A stretch of 64,000 bases of DNA, from positions 33,213 to 97,212 of the forward strand of contig CALWZE010000041.1 of the NCBI GenBank assembly GCA_944385925.1, read 5' to 3'. The notes beneath the pieces were generated by a model. The model had not been told where the DNA came from. It was given only the letters and a program-made list of their open reading frames with translations, and ran no database searches. Within the stretch, counting starts at the first letter, position 1, and every line of letters starts with the position of its first letter. Shown here in pieces: positions 53,485 to 62,326 of this stretch. This DNA comes from an uncultured Clostridia bacterium (lineage in GTDB: Bacteria; Bacillota; Clostridia; Oscillospirales; Ruminococcaceae). Made by a program: the position numbers and the translations under genes.

Positions 53485-54756
53485 TCACCCTTTGAACCGG
53501 GTACGCGCCGCGCCGACCAGGTAGAGCGAGCCAAGCGCAATCACCGGACGCTGCTCAGACAGCGCGATCTCACACGCGCGGCTGATTCCGTCCGAAACCG
53601 TTTCACAGGCCTGCGCGCTCATTCCTTTCATCTGCAGCTTCGCGGCAAGTTCCGCGGCTGGCAGCGCGCGCGGATTATCCGGCGTCACACATATGAAACA
53701 ATCCGAAACGCCCTGTAACTTGTCAATCATGCCGTCCACATCCTTATCCGCCATAATGCCGATGAGAATGACCGGCTGCTGCTGCGGAAAATAGCGGTGG
53801 ATTCCGGCCACCGTCGCCGCGATACCCTGTGGGTTGTGCGCGCCGTCCACGATAAACACCGGCTGTTCGCAGAGCAGCTCGAAGCGTCCCGGCCATACTA
53901 CTGCGCGCAGCCCGTCCCGAACGTTTTGCTCATTCAGTTTCCAGCCACGGCGTTTCAGCGCCAGCATGGTCTCAATGGCGACGGCCGCATTCTGTGGCTG
54001 ATAGTCTCCGAGAAGCGGGATAAAGAGATCGTTGTAATGCTTATAACTGAAATACTGTCCCTTAAGGCTCGCTTCGCTTTTTGTCAGCGTCGAATAGTCC
54101 GGGATCGTCAAATTGGCGCGCCGCTGCTCGCAAACCCGCTCGATCACCTCGTTGGCTCTCGGGTCATTCCCATTGAGCACAACGTCGCAGCCATGCTTGA
54201 TAATTCCCGCTTTTGTCCGGGCAATTTCCTCAATGGTGCCGCCCAGCTGCTCCATATGATCCATTCCGATCGCCGTGATCACCGCAACCTCGGGGCACGG
54301 GATCGCGTTTGTACTGTCGTATTCGCCGCCCATTCCGGTTTCCAGCACGACCGCCTCGCACCCCTGGCGCTTGAACCAGAGCAGTGCCAGACAGGTCAGC
54401 ATCTCGAATTCGGTCGCCGGATCGCTCATCTGCTCAACCTGCGGGATGATCTCCTCCCCCATGAGAGCGGCAAAAACGTTGTCCGGAATCATCTCTCCGT
54501 CAATCTGGACCCGTTCGTTGTATCTCTGAATGGAGGGCGAGGTATAAAGCCCTGTTTTGTAACCGGCTTTGCGCAGAATACTCGAGCACATCGCCGCAAC
54601 GCTGCCCTTTCCGTTTGTCCCCGCAATATGCAGGATGCGCAGACCCTGTTCGGGATTTCCAAGCCGCTCCAGCAGTTCTCTTGTTCTGTCCAATCCCGGC
54701 GCGCTGGATTTCCAATTCTTTCCGCGAATATAGTTTAATGCTTCGTTGTAATCCAT
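53485..54756 (-). CDS. folC: Folylpolyglutamate synthase/dihydrofolate synthase
   Basis: Adds glutamate residues to folates, which retains them in the cell and improves enzyme binding. The Mur-ligase type P-loop IAGTNGKGSVAAM lies near residue 43, followed by TGLYTSPSI, the GMGGEYDSTNAI region and the C-terminal IVDGAHNPQG. The length of 423 residues is standard. The ribosome-binding site (AGG about 18 bases upstream) is weak. Being encoded just upstream of fhs fits the high folate demand of acetogenic metabolism. A leader with a terminator-like hairpin precedes it. Confidence 0.95.
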   Translation of the reverse strand: MDYNEALNYIRGKNWKSSAPGLDRTRELLERLGNPEQGLRILHIAGTNGKGSVAAMCSSILRKAGYKTGLYTSPSIQRYNERVQIDGEMIPDNVFAALMGEEIIPQVEQMSDPATEFEMLTCLALLWFKRQGCEAVVLETGMGGEYDSTNAIPCPEVAVITAIGMDHMEQLGGTIEEIARTKAGIIKHGCDVVLNGNDPRANEVIERVCEQRRANLTIPDYSTLTKSEASLKGQYFSYKHYNDLFIPLLGDYQPQNAAVAIETMLALKRRGWKLNEQNVRDGLRAVVWPGRFELLCEQPVFIVDGAHNPQGIAATVAGIHRYFPQQQPVILIGIMADKDVDGMIDKLQGVSDCFICVTPDNPRALPAAELAAKLQMKGMSAQACETVSDGISRACEIALSEQRPVIALGSLYLVGAARTRFKG

Positions 54757-54822
54757 ATATCTGATTTTACCTGATCTTCTTCAATGATTGCTAAATTCTT
54801 AACAAATAAATCGTACAAAAAA

Positions 54823-54875
54823 GGCCGCTTCTGCCACAGGGCTCATCCTCTGCCAGCACTGAACTGGAAGCGGCC
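54823..54875 (-). terminator. Terminator or attenuator between DUF3786 gene and folC
   Basis: On the minus strand GGCCGCTTC and GAAGCGGCC close a 35-base internal region and run directly into TTTTTT (54822-54817). It may end the acs transcript, but a promoter-like sequence lies upstream of it, so it may also attenuate folC. Confidence 0.75.
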
Positions 54876-54878
54876 AAA

Positions 54879-54902
54879 AGATTGTTTGGTTTGTAACAAT
54901 CT
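54879..54902 (-). other. Leader hairpin upstream of the folC terminator
   Basis: AGATTGTT and AACAATCT form an 8-bp stem around an 8-base loop immediately before the terminator-like hairpin. Its position suits an element of an attenuation leader, but no known riboswitch consensus was recognised. Confidence 0.4.
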
Positions 54903-54959
54903 AATAATACCGCATATTCCTCGTTCCGTCATTGTCATTTTCTGTGATATTTTACTGCT

Positions 54960-54988
54960 ATTTTATCACAAATGGACAAATCGAGCAA
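54960..54988 (-). promoter_or_regulatory. Possible promoter of folC
   Basis: On the minus strand TTGCTC (54988-54983) and TAAAAT (54965-54960) with a 17-base spacer and TG one base before the -10 box. The start site would be near 54953, giving a leader of about 200 bases. Confidence 0.5.
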
Positions 54989-55011
54989 GGTTCTGCGCAA
55001 ATTTTTTCCTT

Positions 55012-55638
55012 TTACAGCTTGCCAAGCGCCCCAATAGAGACATCGCCGACCACAGCCATGTCCTCGGCGGTAAACGCAAGGGCAAAATTATCCGAAAAGA
55101 GGATCTGAGACGAAGGCGGAAAATCCTCGTCCGCCTGCCAGAACATGAAACGAAGCCACAGCCCGTCCATAAATTCGAACTCATATCCCGCGTCGCAGCC
55201 ATCCACCGGCTTTGCGTTCAGCTTTTTCATCGCCGCCGCAAGCGCGTCCAGCCTTTTGGCATAGCTGAACGCAAAGCGCGCAAGGCAGCGACCGCTGAAC
55301 TGCTGATAATAGACCTCGCCCCACGGAACATCTCGATAACTCAGAAACTTTCCGCTCGCCGCCGTAAAACTGCCGTCTACCAGATACCGCAGCAAAAGGA
55401 TTTTCGCCTTGATGTCGCCCATGACGTCATAGCCGCCGCTCAAATGTGTCAATTCGAGATCCGGCCAGCGCACAGCGTAGCGCTCGCCCATCATGGCGAA
55501 CTCGAGCTGTTTGCTCTGCGGATCATATTGAAGCGCACAGCGCTCGGCAATCTCCGCGGGGTCCTTTGCCGCAAACAGCTCCAGATAATGGAGATACGGC
55601 AGGCGGTCTTTATTGTTTTTTTCAAAATCCACAGCCAT
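55012..55638 (-). CDS. DUF3786 protein of the Wood-Ljungdahl cluster
   Basis: A 208-residue soluble protein that matches DUF3786 from memory, a family often found beside corrinoid and CODH/ACS genes. Visible features are an N-terminal YLELFAAKDPAEIAERC, a beta-rich middle with HLSGGYDVMGDIKAKILLLRY in parts, and a C-terminal segment with FLFSDNF-like packing (SQILFSDNFALAF). There is no metal-binding cysteine cluster. Its ATG overlaps the acsV stop by one base (TAATG), so it is translationally coupled to the corrinoid activator. A role in corrinoid protein activation or assembly is likely but unproven. Confidence 0.8.
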   Translation of the reverse strand: MAVDFEKNNKDRLPYLHYLELFAAKDPAEIAERCALQYDPQSKQLEFAMMGERYAVRWPDLELTHLSGGYDVMGDIKAKILLLRYLVDGSFTAASGKFLSYRDVPWGEVYYQQFSGRCLARFAFSYAKRLDALAAAMKKLNAKPVDGCDAGYEFEFMDGLWLRFMFWQADEDFPPSSQILFSDNFALAFTAEDMAVVGDVSIGALGKL

Positions 55639-57581
55639 TATTCCTGTCCTCCAAAATCCTGCACCACCGAGGGGAAAAGAGATGCGTCGGTATGCGGGAT
55701 AAAGCAGGCCGCGACAAAGGCGTCCATATATCCCGGCGTTGTTGACAATTCGAGATAGGTCATCGAGTGTGCAAGTTCAAGCACCTTTTCCCTGGCCGCG
55801 TCCGAAAGCAGCATTGCATAGGCGCCGCACAGCGAGGAGTTGCCGATATATTCATACTTTTCAACTTCCACATCCGGGAACATGCCGATCCCAATGGCAT
55901 TTTTCATATTAATGCCGCTGCCGATTCCGCCGGCAACATAAACTTTTTCCACCATGCTCACATCAAAGTCCAGGGAACTGAGCAGCGTGTTGATCGCCGA
56001 AAAGATCGCGCCCTTCGCACGCACAAAGTTGTCAATATCCGCTTCGGTCAAAACAATGTCCTTGACTGAATCTGCCTCCTCTTTAAAGGCCAGAACATAG
56101 CTGCCGCTGCCGAATCCATCCCGTTTGACCCTTTTTCCTTCCCGAACAAAGAGCCCTTTGGCATTGATGATCCCGTGTTTGTACAGCTCGCTGATCACAT
56201 CGATAATGCCGCTGCCGCACAGTCCAACCGGCTTCTGACCGGGCTCACCGATAATTTCAAAGCTCGGTTCCATTGTCTGCGGATCAATCGTGCAAGCCTC
56301 GATCGCACCGTCCGTTGCCCGCATTCCGCAGCTTATGTCCCCTCCCTCAAAAGCAGGACCCGCAGAACACGCGCAGCTCATCAGAAAATCCGAGTTGCCA
56401 AACACGATCTCGCCATTGGTGCCGAGATCGATAAACACCGACATCTCCGGTTTGTGCCAGATCATACTTGCCAGGGTACCGGCAGTGATATCGCCGCCGA
56501 CATAGCTTCCGATGTTGGGCGCGATGACCACCGGGGCGTCCGGATTGATGCACAGGCGCAAATCCCGGGCATGCACCGCATCGGTTTCGAAAAACGCGGG
56601 AATATAGGGCTCCATACGCAGCGGATTGGCATTGACGCCGACCAGCAGATGGTTCATGGTGCTGTTGCTCGCGAACACTGCGCAGTATACCCGCTCAGGC
56701 TGCACCTTTGCGTGCGCGCACATATTGCGGAACATGGGGTTGAGCGTCTCTTCGACGATGGCTTTTTGCAGCCGCTCACGTCCGCCTTCTTTGGAGCTCT
56801 CCACAATGCGGTTAATAACGTCGGCTCCATAGCGGATCTGTCCGTTGCCCGCGCTGGCTTTTGCAAGGATCGCGCCGCTTTGCAGATCGACCAGCAGCGC
56901 ACTGACTGTTGTTGTGCCGATATCCACCGCGAGACCGCAAAGCGGCGTCGTATCAGTCGCCGGACAAATATCCAGCAATTCCAGGCAGTGATGGGTGCGG
57001 CGCACGATGCAGCGCACAACGAAATCCGCCTCACGCAGCACATCCGGCAGCTTTTGCAGCACCGCAAAACTCATATTCGGACGCAGGTCGGGGTAAAGTG
57101 CGCCGACAGCCCGCAGCAGCCGCTCATTGTCCGGCATCGTGTTGTCCAGACTGGGCACGTCCAGCCGCACCGTAAAGCTCAGATAACTGTTTTTAAAGGG
57201 GATTCCGGCGGCTTCGATCTCCTTTTGGATTTTTTCAAAAATCTCGATCTCCGCTTTGGAAGAAAGATCCGCGACCTTCATACGGCTTTTATATGCCGAC
57301 GCAATATCCGGCACCTCGATCACCACATCCGCAACGACCTCGCTGATGCAGGCCAGTCTCCAGCCGGCGGCATACTCCTCATCGGTAATATGCCTGCTTT
57401 TCGGGCTGTGCAGTTCGCCGGATACCAGTTTTACCCGGCATTTTCCGCAGGAAGCGTTGCCCGAACAGGGCGCGTCAATGGCGACATTCGCCTTGCGCGC
57501 CAATGCGAGAAGATTCTCATGCGCGGAAGCAAAAATCTCAACGTCGTCGCTTCCCTGCTGTTTAAAAGTTACTTTCAGCAT
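55638..57581 (-). CDS. acsV: Reductive activator of the corrinoid/iron-sulfur protein (RACo)
   Basis: ATP-dependent activator that reduces the inactive Co(II) form of the corrinoid protein AcsCD. The N-terminal [2Fe-2S] ferredoxin domain has ligands C39, C45 and C48 (APCSGNASCGKCRV) and C78 (WRLACISE). A linker and middle domain follow. The ASKHA-type ATPase region includes GLAVDIGTTTVSALLVDL, IDLGTNGEIVFGN and the GGIGSGINMKNAIGIGMFPD segment. The 647-residue length fits the family. AAGGGA precedes the ATG. It follows acsB and is coupled to the DUF3786 gene. Confidence 0.93.
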   Translation of the reverse strand: MLKVTFKQQGSDDVEIFASAHENLLALARKANVAIDAPCSGNASCGKCRVKLVSGELHSPKSRHITDEEYAAGWRLACISEVVADVVIEVPDIASAYKSRMKVADLSSKAEIEIFEKIQKEIEAAGIPFKNSYLSFTVRLDVPSLDNTMPDNERLLRAVGALYPDLRPNMSFAVLQKLPDVLREADFVVRCIVRRTHHCLELLDICPATDTTPLCGLAVDIGTTTVSALLVDLQSGAILAKASAGNGQIRYGADVINRIVESSKEGGRERLQKAIVEETLNPMFRNMCAHAKVQPERVYCAVFASNSTMNHLLVGVNANPLRMEPYIPAFFETDAVHARDLRLCINPDAPVVIAPNIGSYVGGDITAGTLASMIWHKPEMSVFIDLGTNGEIVFGNSDFLMSCACSAGPAFEGGDISCGMRATDGAIEACTIDPQTMEPSFEIIGEPGQKPVGLCGSGIIDVISELYKHGIINAKGLFVREGKRVKRDGFGSGSYVLAFKEEADSVKDIVLTEADIDNFVRAKGAIFSAINTLLSSLDFDVSMVEKVYVAGGIGSGINMKNAIGIGMFPDVEVEKYEYIGNSSLCGAYAMLLSDAAREKVLELAHSMTYLELSTTPGYMDAFVAACFIPHTDASLFPSVVQDFGGQE

Positions 57582-57722
57582 ATGTATTCCCTTCTGCCGT
57601 TCTTTTTATCTGTATCCGCTGCGCTGCATCGAAAACGCAGCGGCATTGTTCTCTATTTTAAAAAGCGCCGAGCGGTTTTATACCGTCCGGCGCACCGCCT
57701 AATGGCGAAACCGATCGGGCCA

Positions 57723-57750
57723 CTCCCGCCCGCAAGCCTGCGGGCGGGAG
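57723..57750 (-). other. Intercistronic stem-loop between acsB and acsV
   Basis: CTCCCGCCCGCA and TGCGGGCGGGAG form a perfect 12-bp GC-rich stem with an AGCC loop (GGCT on the transcript). No T-run follows, which argues for mRNA stabilisation or partial attenuation rather than full termination. Confidence 0.75.
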
Positions 57751-57806
57751 AGGCTGTTTGCACAATCTTCTGCCGAATCTTCAAAAGCCGGCGGAAAATC
57801 CGGGTC

Positions 57807-59939
57807 TTACATCAACGGATCCAATCCGAGTGCCGGATGGTTTTTCTCGGTCAGGAAGTTCATAACTCCCTCGGAGTCGACCGCGATGGTTTCGTCGCAA
57901 ACCATATCGGTGAAGTTGTCAATGCCGTACATCTCCTTGGCGGTCTTGTTCAGTTTGGCCGCAACGTCGTCCTTAAGCTCCTTGGCCATCCAGACGATCC
58001 GCTCAAGGCCGCCCTCGGCCGCGATGAATTTCTTGGAGGAGATAAAGTGACGGCCATGGCCCATGAAACCGGGGGTCTGTACGCCGCCGCCGGTCATGGA
58101 AGCAAGCTCGCCGAAGGTCATGCCGGTCGGGGTCATGCCTTTATATTCGCGGTTGACGACCACAACGCCGTTTGCTTCCGGCATTACGCCGCAGATGCAC
58201 TCAAAGCAACCGCAGGAGGTCATCGGGTCCTCCATGATGGAGTACAGGGTGACGTTGTCCACCGCGCCGTGGGTCGCCTCGGCAACGATCTTGTTGACCT
58301 CGGTGTAACGGCCGAGCCGCTCATCCTCACAGCCGATCTTGGCAATCGGCTGGCAGGGGCCGGTCGGGGTCAGTTCCTTAGTGGCCTTGGCATCCAGCCA
58401 GGACACCGCGCCGCACAGGCCCAGCCGCTCCGGCGTAACCACGCAGCAGTGGGACGGTGCAAAGCTCTGGCAAAGGATGCAGGTATAGAAGGTGTCGACG
58501 CTCTCGTCGGTCATGGAAGCAAGGCGTTCGTCGCGTTTGTTATAGGCGGGCAGCGCCTGCTCATCCAGAATCTTCTGCACCTTATCCTTGTCGGTCACAA
58601 GGGTGATCTGGCACTTGTCGACGACGCTGTCGAACTCGTCCATAATCTCGTGATAGATGACCTCGGCAAAGTGTTTGAGCCGCAGTCCCTTTTCAAAAGC
58701 TTCCTTGTTGACACGAATGCGAATGAGGTTACGCTGGCCGGTATGCATGACCCCTTCCATGTAGTTGAACCAGTGGTGGATCTTGCGCTCAATGACCGGT
58801 TCAAAGTCGGACTGCATCTTCGCGCCGTAAACCTCGATATAGGTTGCGAGCGGAAGTTCAAGCGGCTGATCGCCGCCATCGAGGTCCGGCCCGTCAATGA
58901 CAATTTTATGGTCCTCGACCTCATTCTCGCCGCGCATAAGCACCAGCTCGCAGGTCGGGTTTTTGTCGCTGGTCATCTCAACGGCCATATCGCCCTTGCG
59001 GATGATTTCGCCCTCAAACGCGGCGGCAAAGGCAACCGGGATCGGCAGCTCTTTGACCTTGATCTTGATACCGCGCAGCGCAAGGCTTTCCTTGACCGTG
59101 TGCTCATGGTCGGTGACCGAGACAAGCGCGCCGGGAACCTGGTTTTCCGCAAGGTCAACGTCCACGATAACAGGGAAGCCAAGCGCGATGGCGCCGGCGC
59201 CGGCCGACACGACGACTTCATTCAGCGCGCCGAAGGTGTTGACGAAAGCCGGCACGCGCTCTTTGGTGTAGGCAAGCAGGCCGGCGAGATCGCCGGGCTG
59301 GACGTTGCCGAAAATCAGCGCCGCACGAATCGCGACAGTGACAACGTGGATAACCGCGGTTACATCGTGACCAAGCGGCACTACCCGGAAATCAAGACCG
59401 ACCTTGACGCCCTGCTCGATGACCTGATCGATCACGTCGCCAATGAGGAAGGTCATAATGCCCTTGCTCTGGTAGTCCTTGACGACAGAAGCGACGTCGG
59501 CGGGGTTCTCCGCCTTGCCGAGCACAACTGCGACGCCGGGGATATCGCCGGTGACCAGCGGCACGCCGAGCGAACGGATGATCGGGTCGGGCACGAAGCC
59601 GATTCCGGTCTCATTGGCATAGGCGTTGGGATCGAGGAATTTGAGACCTTCAATGATCTCTGCGCCGACCGCCGTCGCAAGGCCGGCATTCAGCGCTTCG
59701 CCGAGATCCTCCTTATTGGAGATCAGGCTTTTCAGCACACCGACGCAGGCAGGCAGGTCGCCCAGAGTCTTGACCTTGACGCCGGTTGCGGCATAGATGG
59801 TGGGGAAAAAATAGGCGGTGTCAGGGAAAGCGGCTGGCTTATCCGCACCGTATTTGGCAATCGCGTCGTTGACCGCATTTTCGGTCAGACCCGCAACCGC
59901 GTTGGAACCTGCATAGATTAAATCAGTGAGTACGCTCAT
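57807..59939 (-). CDS. acsB: Acetyl-CoA synthase (CODH/ACS beta subunit)
   Basis: Assembles acetyl-CoA from CO, a corrinoid-bound methyl group and CoA at the nickel-iron A-cluster. The A-cluster ligands are all present: C487, C490, C499 and C509 for the [4Fe-4S] unit and the C576-G-C578 motif for distal nickel. Their spacing is the same as in the Moorella enzyme as I remember it, shifted by 19 residues. The 710-residue length agrees. GGAGG precedes the ATG. Stable stem-loops flank the gene on both sides. The matching CO dehydrogenase gene acsA is not in the window. Confidence 0.98.
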   Translation of the reverse strand: MSVLTDLIYAGSNAVAGLTENAVNDAIAKYGADKPAAFPDTAYFFPTIYAATGVKVKTLGDLPACVGVLKSLISNKEDLGEALNAGLATAVGAEIIEGLKFLDPNAYANETGIGFVPDPIIRSLGVPLVTGDIPGVAVVLGKAENPADVASVVKDYQSKGIMTFLIGDVIDQVIEQGVKVGLDFRVVPLGHDVTAVIHVVTVAIRAALIFGNVQPGDLAGLLAYTKERVPAFVNTFGALNEVVVSAGAGAIALGFPVIVDVDLAENQVPGALVSVTDHEHTVKESLALRGIKIKVKELPIPVAFAAAFEGEIIRKGDMAVEMTSDKNPTCELVLMRGENEVEDHKIVIDGPDLDGGDQPLELPLATYIEVYGAKMQSDFEPVIERKIHHWFNYMEGVMHTGQRNLIRIRVNKEAFEKGLRLKHFAEVIYHEIMDEFDSVVDKCQITLVTDKDKVQKILDEQALPAYNKRDERLASMTDESVDTFYTCILCQSFAPSHCCVVTPERLGLCGAVSWLDAKATKELTPTGPCQPIAKIGCEDERLGRYTEVNKIVAEATHGAVDNVTLYSIMEDPMTSCGCFECICGVMPEANGVVVVNREYKGMTPTGMTFGELASMTGGGVQTPGFMGHGRHFISSKKFIAAEGGLERIVWMAKELKDDVAAKLNKTAKEMYGIDNFTDMVCDETIAVDSEGVMNFLTEKNHPALGLDPLM

Positions 59940-60022
59940 GATGAATCCTCCCAGATTATTTGCACGGGGCTTCCTGTCCCGCTTTTCTAAAAATCAGCCG
60001 TTTATGGGGGCGGCTGTATGGC

Positions 60023-60056
60023 AAGACGGCCCGCCCGCAAGAGGGCGGGCCGTCTT
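60023..60056 (-). other. Intercistronic stem-loop between acsE and acsB
   Basis: AAGACGGCCCGCCC and its exact complement form a 14-bp stem around a 6-base loop, with no T-run after it on the minus strand. It lies about 80 bases before the acsB start. Confidence 0.78.
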
Positions 60057-60135
60057 ACAGACCCGAGCGGCGTTCACTTCCCGCCGCGCGGTTTGTTTAA
60101 TTATATTGAGGATCGCGAGCAAAGACAGTCGAAAA

Positions 60136-60921
60136 TCAGATTTCGAGATAGCTGTCCGCGTACAGATCGTTGTCCTTGATGATATCGAAGGACTTGATGG
60201 TCTCCATCAGCCGCAGATCGCAGGGGTTGACGATCGCGGAGGACAGACCGTTCATCATCGCCATGGCGACCATCGCGCTGTCCATGATCGGACGGATGTG
60301 CTTCGGCATACCGTTGGAGACGTTGGACAGACCGCCGGTGGTGCGCAGGCCCATATCGGTCAGCATCTTGATCGCCTCGAGGACGTCCATCTGCTTGTCC
60401 TGCATGCCCTTGATGACCAGGAAGAGCGGGTCGAAGAGCATGTCGGTCGGCTCCATGCCGTGCTCCATACCGCGCTCAAGCAGCTCCTGGCAGTAAGCCA
60501 TGCGCTCGTCGTTGTCCGCCGGAACACCCGCCTTGGAGCACAGCGCGATGACGATCGCGTCGTTCGCCGCCGCAAGATCGATGTTCTCGATGCGGTCGCC
60601 CGCGTCCGCCGAGTTGACGATCGGCTTGCCTTTGGCGCGGTTATAAACCTGAATACCGGCCTCGATCGCCTTGCGGTTGGCGGTGTCGAGGGCGAGGGGC
60701 ACGTTGTCGAAGTTCTCCTGCAGCAGCTTGACAGCCCACTGCATCAGCTCGACGCCGTTGCTCTCGGCCGGGCCGATGTTGACGTCAAGATAGGTTGCGC
60801 CCGCATCGATCTGCTCTTTGGCACGCTTGAGGATCGGCTCGGGGTTCTGCGTGTTCATCGCCTCGCGGATTACCGGCGAAATGCAGTGAATGCGCTCGCC
60901 GATTGTAATAAATTTGGCCAT
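60136..60921 (-). CDS. acsE: Methyl-THF:corrinoid iron-sulfur protein methyltransferase
   Basis: Moves the methyl group from methyl-THF to the cobalt of AcsCD. The 261-residue TIM barrel has the pterin-binding family motifs YLDVNIGPAESNG, PLALDTANRKAIEAG, PIVNSADAGDR and GLSNVSNGMP, which carry the substrate-binding Asp and Asn residues. The length is almost identical to the Moorella enzyme. GGAGG precedes the ATG. It lies between acsC and acsB, in keeping with a single transcript. Confidence 0.97.
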   Translation of the reverse strand: MAKFITIGERIHCISPVIREAMNTQNPEPILKRAKEQIDAGATYLDVNIGPAESNGVELMQWAVKLLQENFDNVPLALDTANRKAIEAGIQVYNRAKGKPIVNSADAGDRIENIDLAAANDAIVIALCSKAGVPADNDERMAYCQELLERGMEHGMEPTDMLFDPLFLVIKGMQDKQMDVLEAIKMLTDMGLRTTGGLSNVSNGMPKHIRPIMDSAMVAMAMMNGLSSAIVNPCDLRLMETIKSFDIIKDNDLYADSYLEI

Positions 60922-60960
60922 GCTGTGGTCCTCCGTGTTGATTTTATAGTGTAAGGTGGA

Positions 60961-62307
60961 TTAGAAATTCGCGTCCTTGAGGAATTTCGGGATCTGGATC
61001 GCCTCGTTGGTGCCGACGACGATGTTCCAGCCCGGCAGCTTGTCTTCGATCTCGCCCTTGAGGACCGCGACCTTGCCCGGAATAATGAGGGTGCGGTTCT
61101 TGATCTTGCCGGCGATATCCTGCTCCTCAAAGAACTTCGCGATCGAGCTGGCGGAGAGCTTGCCCGCCGCCCACGCGGTCAGAACCGAATAGCCGCCCGC
61201 GTCGGTGATCAGGAAGTTGATCGGCTTCTGGCTGCGCTCAACTTCACCGGACACAACAAAGTAGGTCAGCGCAAAGTCGACCGTGATCATGCAGGGCGCG
61301 TTCTCGTCCGCACCGTTCATCGGATAGATGCCGGGCGCAACCTTCATCGGCTTCTGCGGGTCGGTGAAGATGTTCTGACGCAGGCCATACAGCGGCAGCG
61401 CCTGCGCGTAGGACATGCTGTCCATAACGATGATCGAGCCGTATTTGAGGGTAAAGACCGAAGCAAGGGCGGACTGCATGCGCTCGTCGCCCGCGCAAAG
61501 CTTGGTCAGGTTGACGATGGAGGGATAACCGAAGGTGCGGTTGTTCTCCTTCAGGCAGGAACGGCGGACCTGAACAGCGTTTGCAAAGGTCTCCTTGATG
61601 GTTGCGCCGGTAACGTCCAGAATGAGGTTTTTGTTGCCCGCAGCTTCAAGCGCGGTAACCGTGTCGAACAGCTCGCTGAGGTTCGCGCCCTTGACGCCGA
61701 GCACAACGCCCGCCTCGGTCGCAACCTTGTTCATCTCTTCATAGTTCGAAGCGTTCGCACCGTTGAGGATCGGCTTCGCGTCCTTGCAAACTTCCAGAGC
61801 GGCCTTCGCGCACTCGGGGCACTCAACGTTCAGGATCAGCGCACGGTCAGCTTCCATCGCCTTCTTGACCAGCGCGACATACTTGTCCACGCCGTTATCC
61901 GCATAATCCAGGCTCAGGAACTCGCAGTACATACGCTCGCCGATGCGCTCATAATCGACATGCTTAACGCCGGCAAGCAGCTCGTCGATCTTCGCGTCAT
62001 CCATGCAGGAGCAGAGTTTGGTCGCGAACAGGTTCTTGTTGACAAGGGTCTTCTCGTGACGGAACAGAACGGTTTCGCCGCCGAGCTTGTGCGCATTATT
62101 GCCCGCGCCGACCTCGATAACCTTCATGGGAGGCGCAGTCGCCTCAGAAAGTTTCGCGATCACGTCGGCGCCCATGTGCGGGCATTTCTCGAGAGGAATA
62201 GCGCCCTGCGCGACCTTCATGGCAAACGCCATGCAGGTCGGGTTGCCGCATTCCTTGCAGTTGGTTTTCGGTGTAAGCTTGAAAATGTCAAGGCCTTTCA
62301 GAGCCAT
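60961..62307 (-). CDS. acsC: Corrinoid/iron-sulfur protein large subunit (gamma)
   Basis: Large subunit of the methyl-carrying corrinoid protein. An N-terminal [4Fe-4S] domain has Cys17, Cys20, Cys25 and Cys42 (TNCKECGNPTCMAFAMK, PLEKC). It is followed by a TIM barrel and a C-terminal corrinoid-binding region (LITDAGGYSVLTAWAAGKLS, then ILPGK-like IIPGKVAVLKGEIED). I start at the ATG 62307, where GGAGG has 8-base spacing; the ATG two codons upstream is too close to that site. The acsD stop lies 19 bases upstream. Confidence 0.97.
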   Translation of the reverse strand: MALKGLDIFKLTPKTNCKECGNPTCMAFAMKVAQGAIPLEKCPHMGADVIAKLSEATAPPMKVIEVGAGNNAHKLGGETVLFRHEKTLVNKNLFATKLCSCMDDAKIDELLAGVKHVDYERIGERMYCEFLSLDYADNGVDKYVALVKKAMEADRALILNVECPECAKAALEVCKDAKPILNGANASNYEEMNKVATEAGVVLGVKGANLSELFDTVTALEAAGNKNLILDVTGATIKETFANAVQVRRSCLKENNRTFGYPSIVNLTKLCAGDERMQSALASVFTLKYGSIIVMDSMSYAQALPLYGLRQNIFTDPQKPMKVAPGIYPMNGADENAPCMITVDFALTYFVVSGEVERSQKPINFLITDAGGYSVLTAWAAGKLSASSIAKFFEEQDIAGKIKNRTLIIPGKVAVLKGEIEDKLPGWNIVVGTNEAIQIPKFLKDANF

Positions 62308-62326
62308 TGTCATACCCTCCTATCAA

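Noticed and set aside
51690..53495. A 601-codon plus-strand open frame opposite fhs
   Set aside because: Same codon-bias shadow effect; fhs on the minus strand has all diagnostic motifs and a ribosome-binding site.
54823..54875. A known riboswitch (THF, ZTP or SAM) in the folC leader
   Set aside because: The hairpin sequences do not match the consensus elements of those classes that I can recall; only a terminator-like structure is supported.
56175..59921. A 1248-codon open frame on the plus strand opposite acsB and acsV
   Set aside because: It overlies two genes with perfect family motifs on the other strand. GC-rich codon bias leaves the antisense frame free of stops; its translation is His/Arg/Asp-rich and has no domain pattern.
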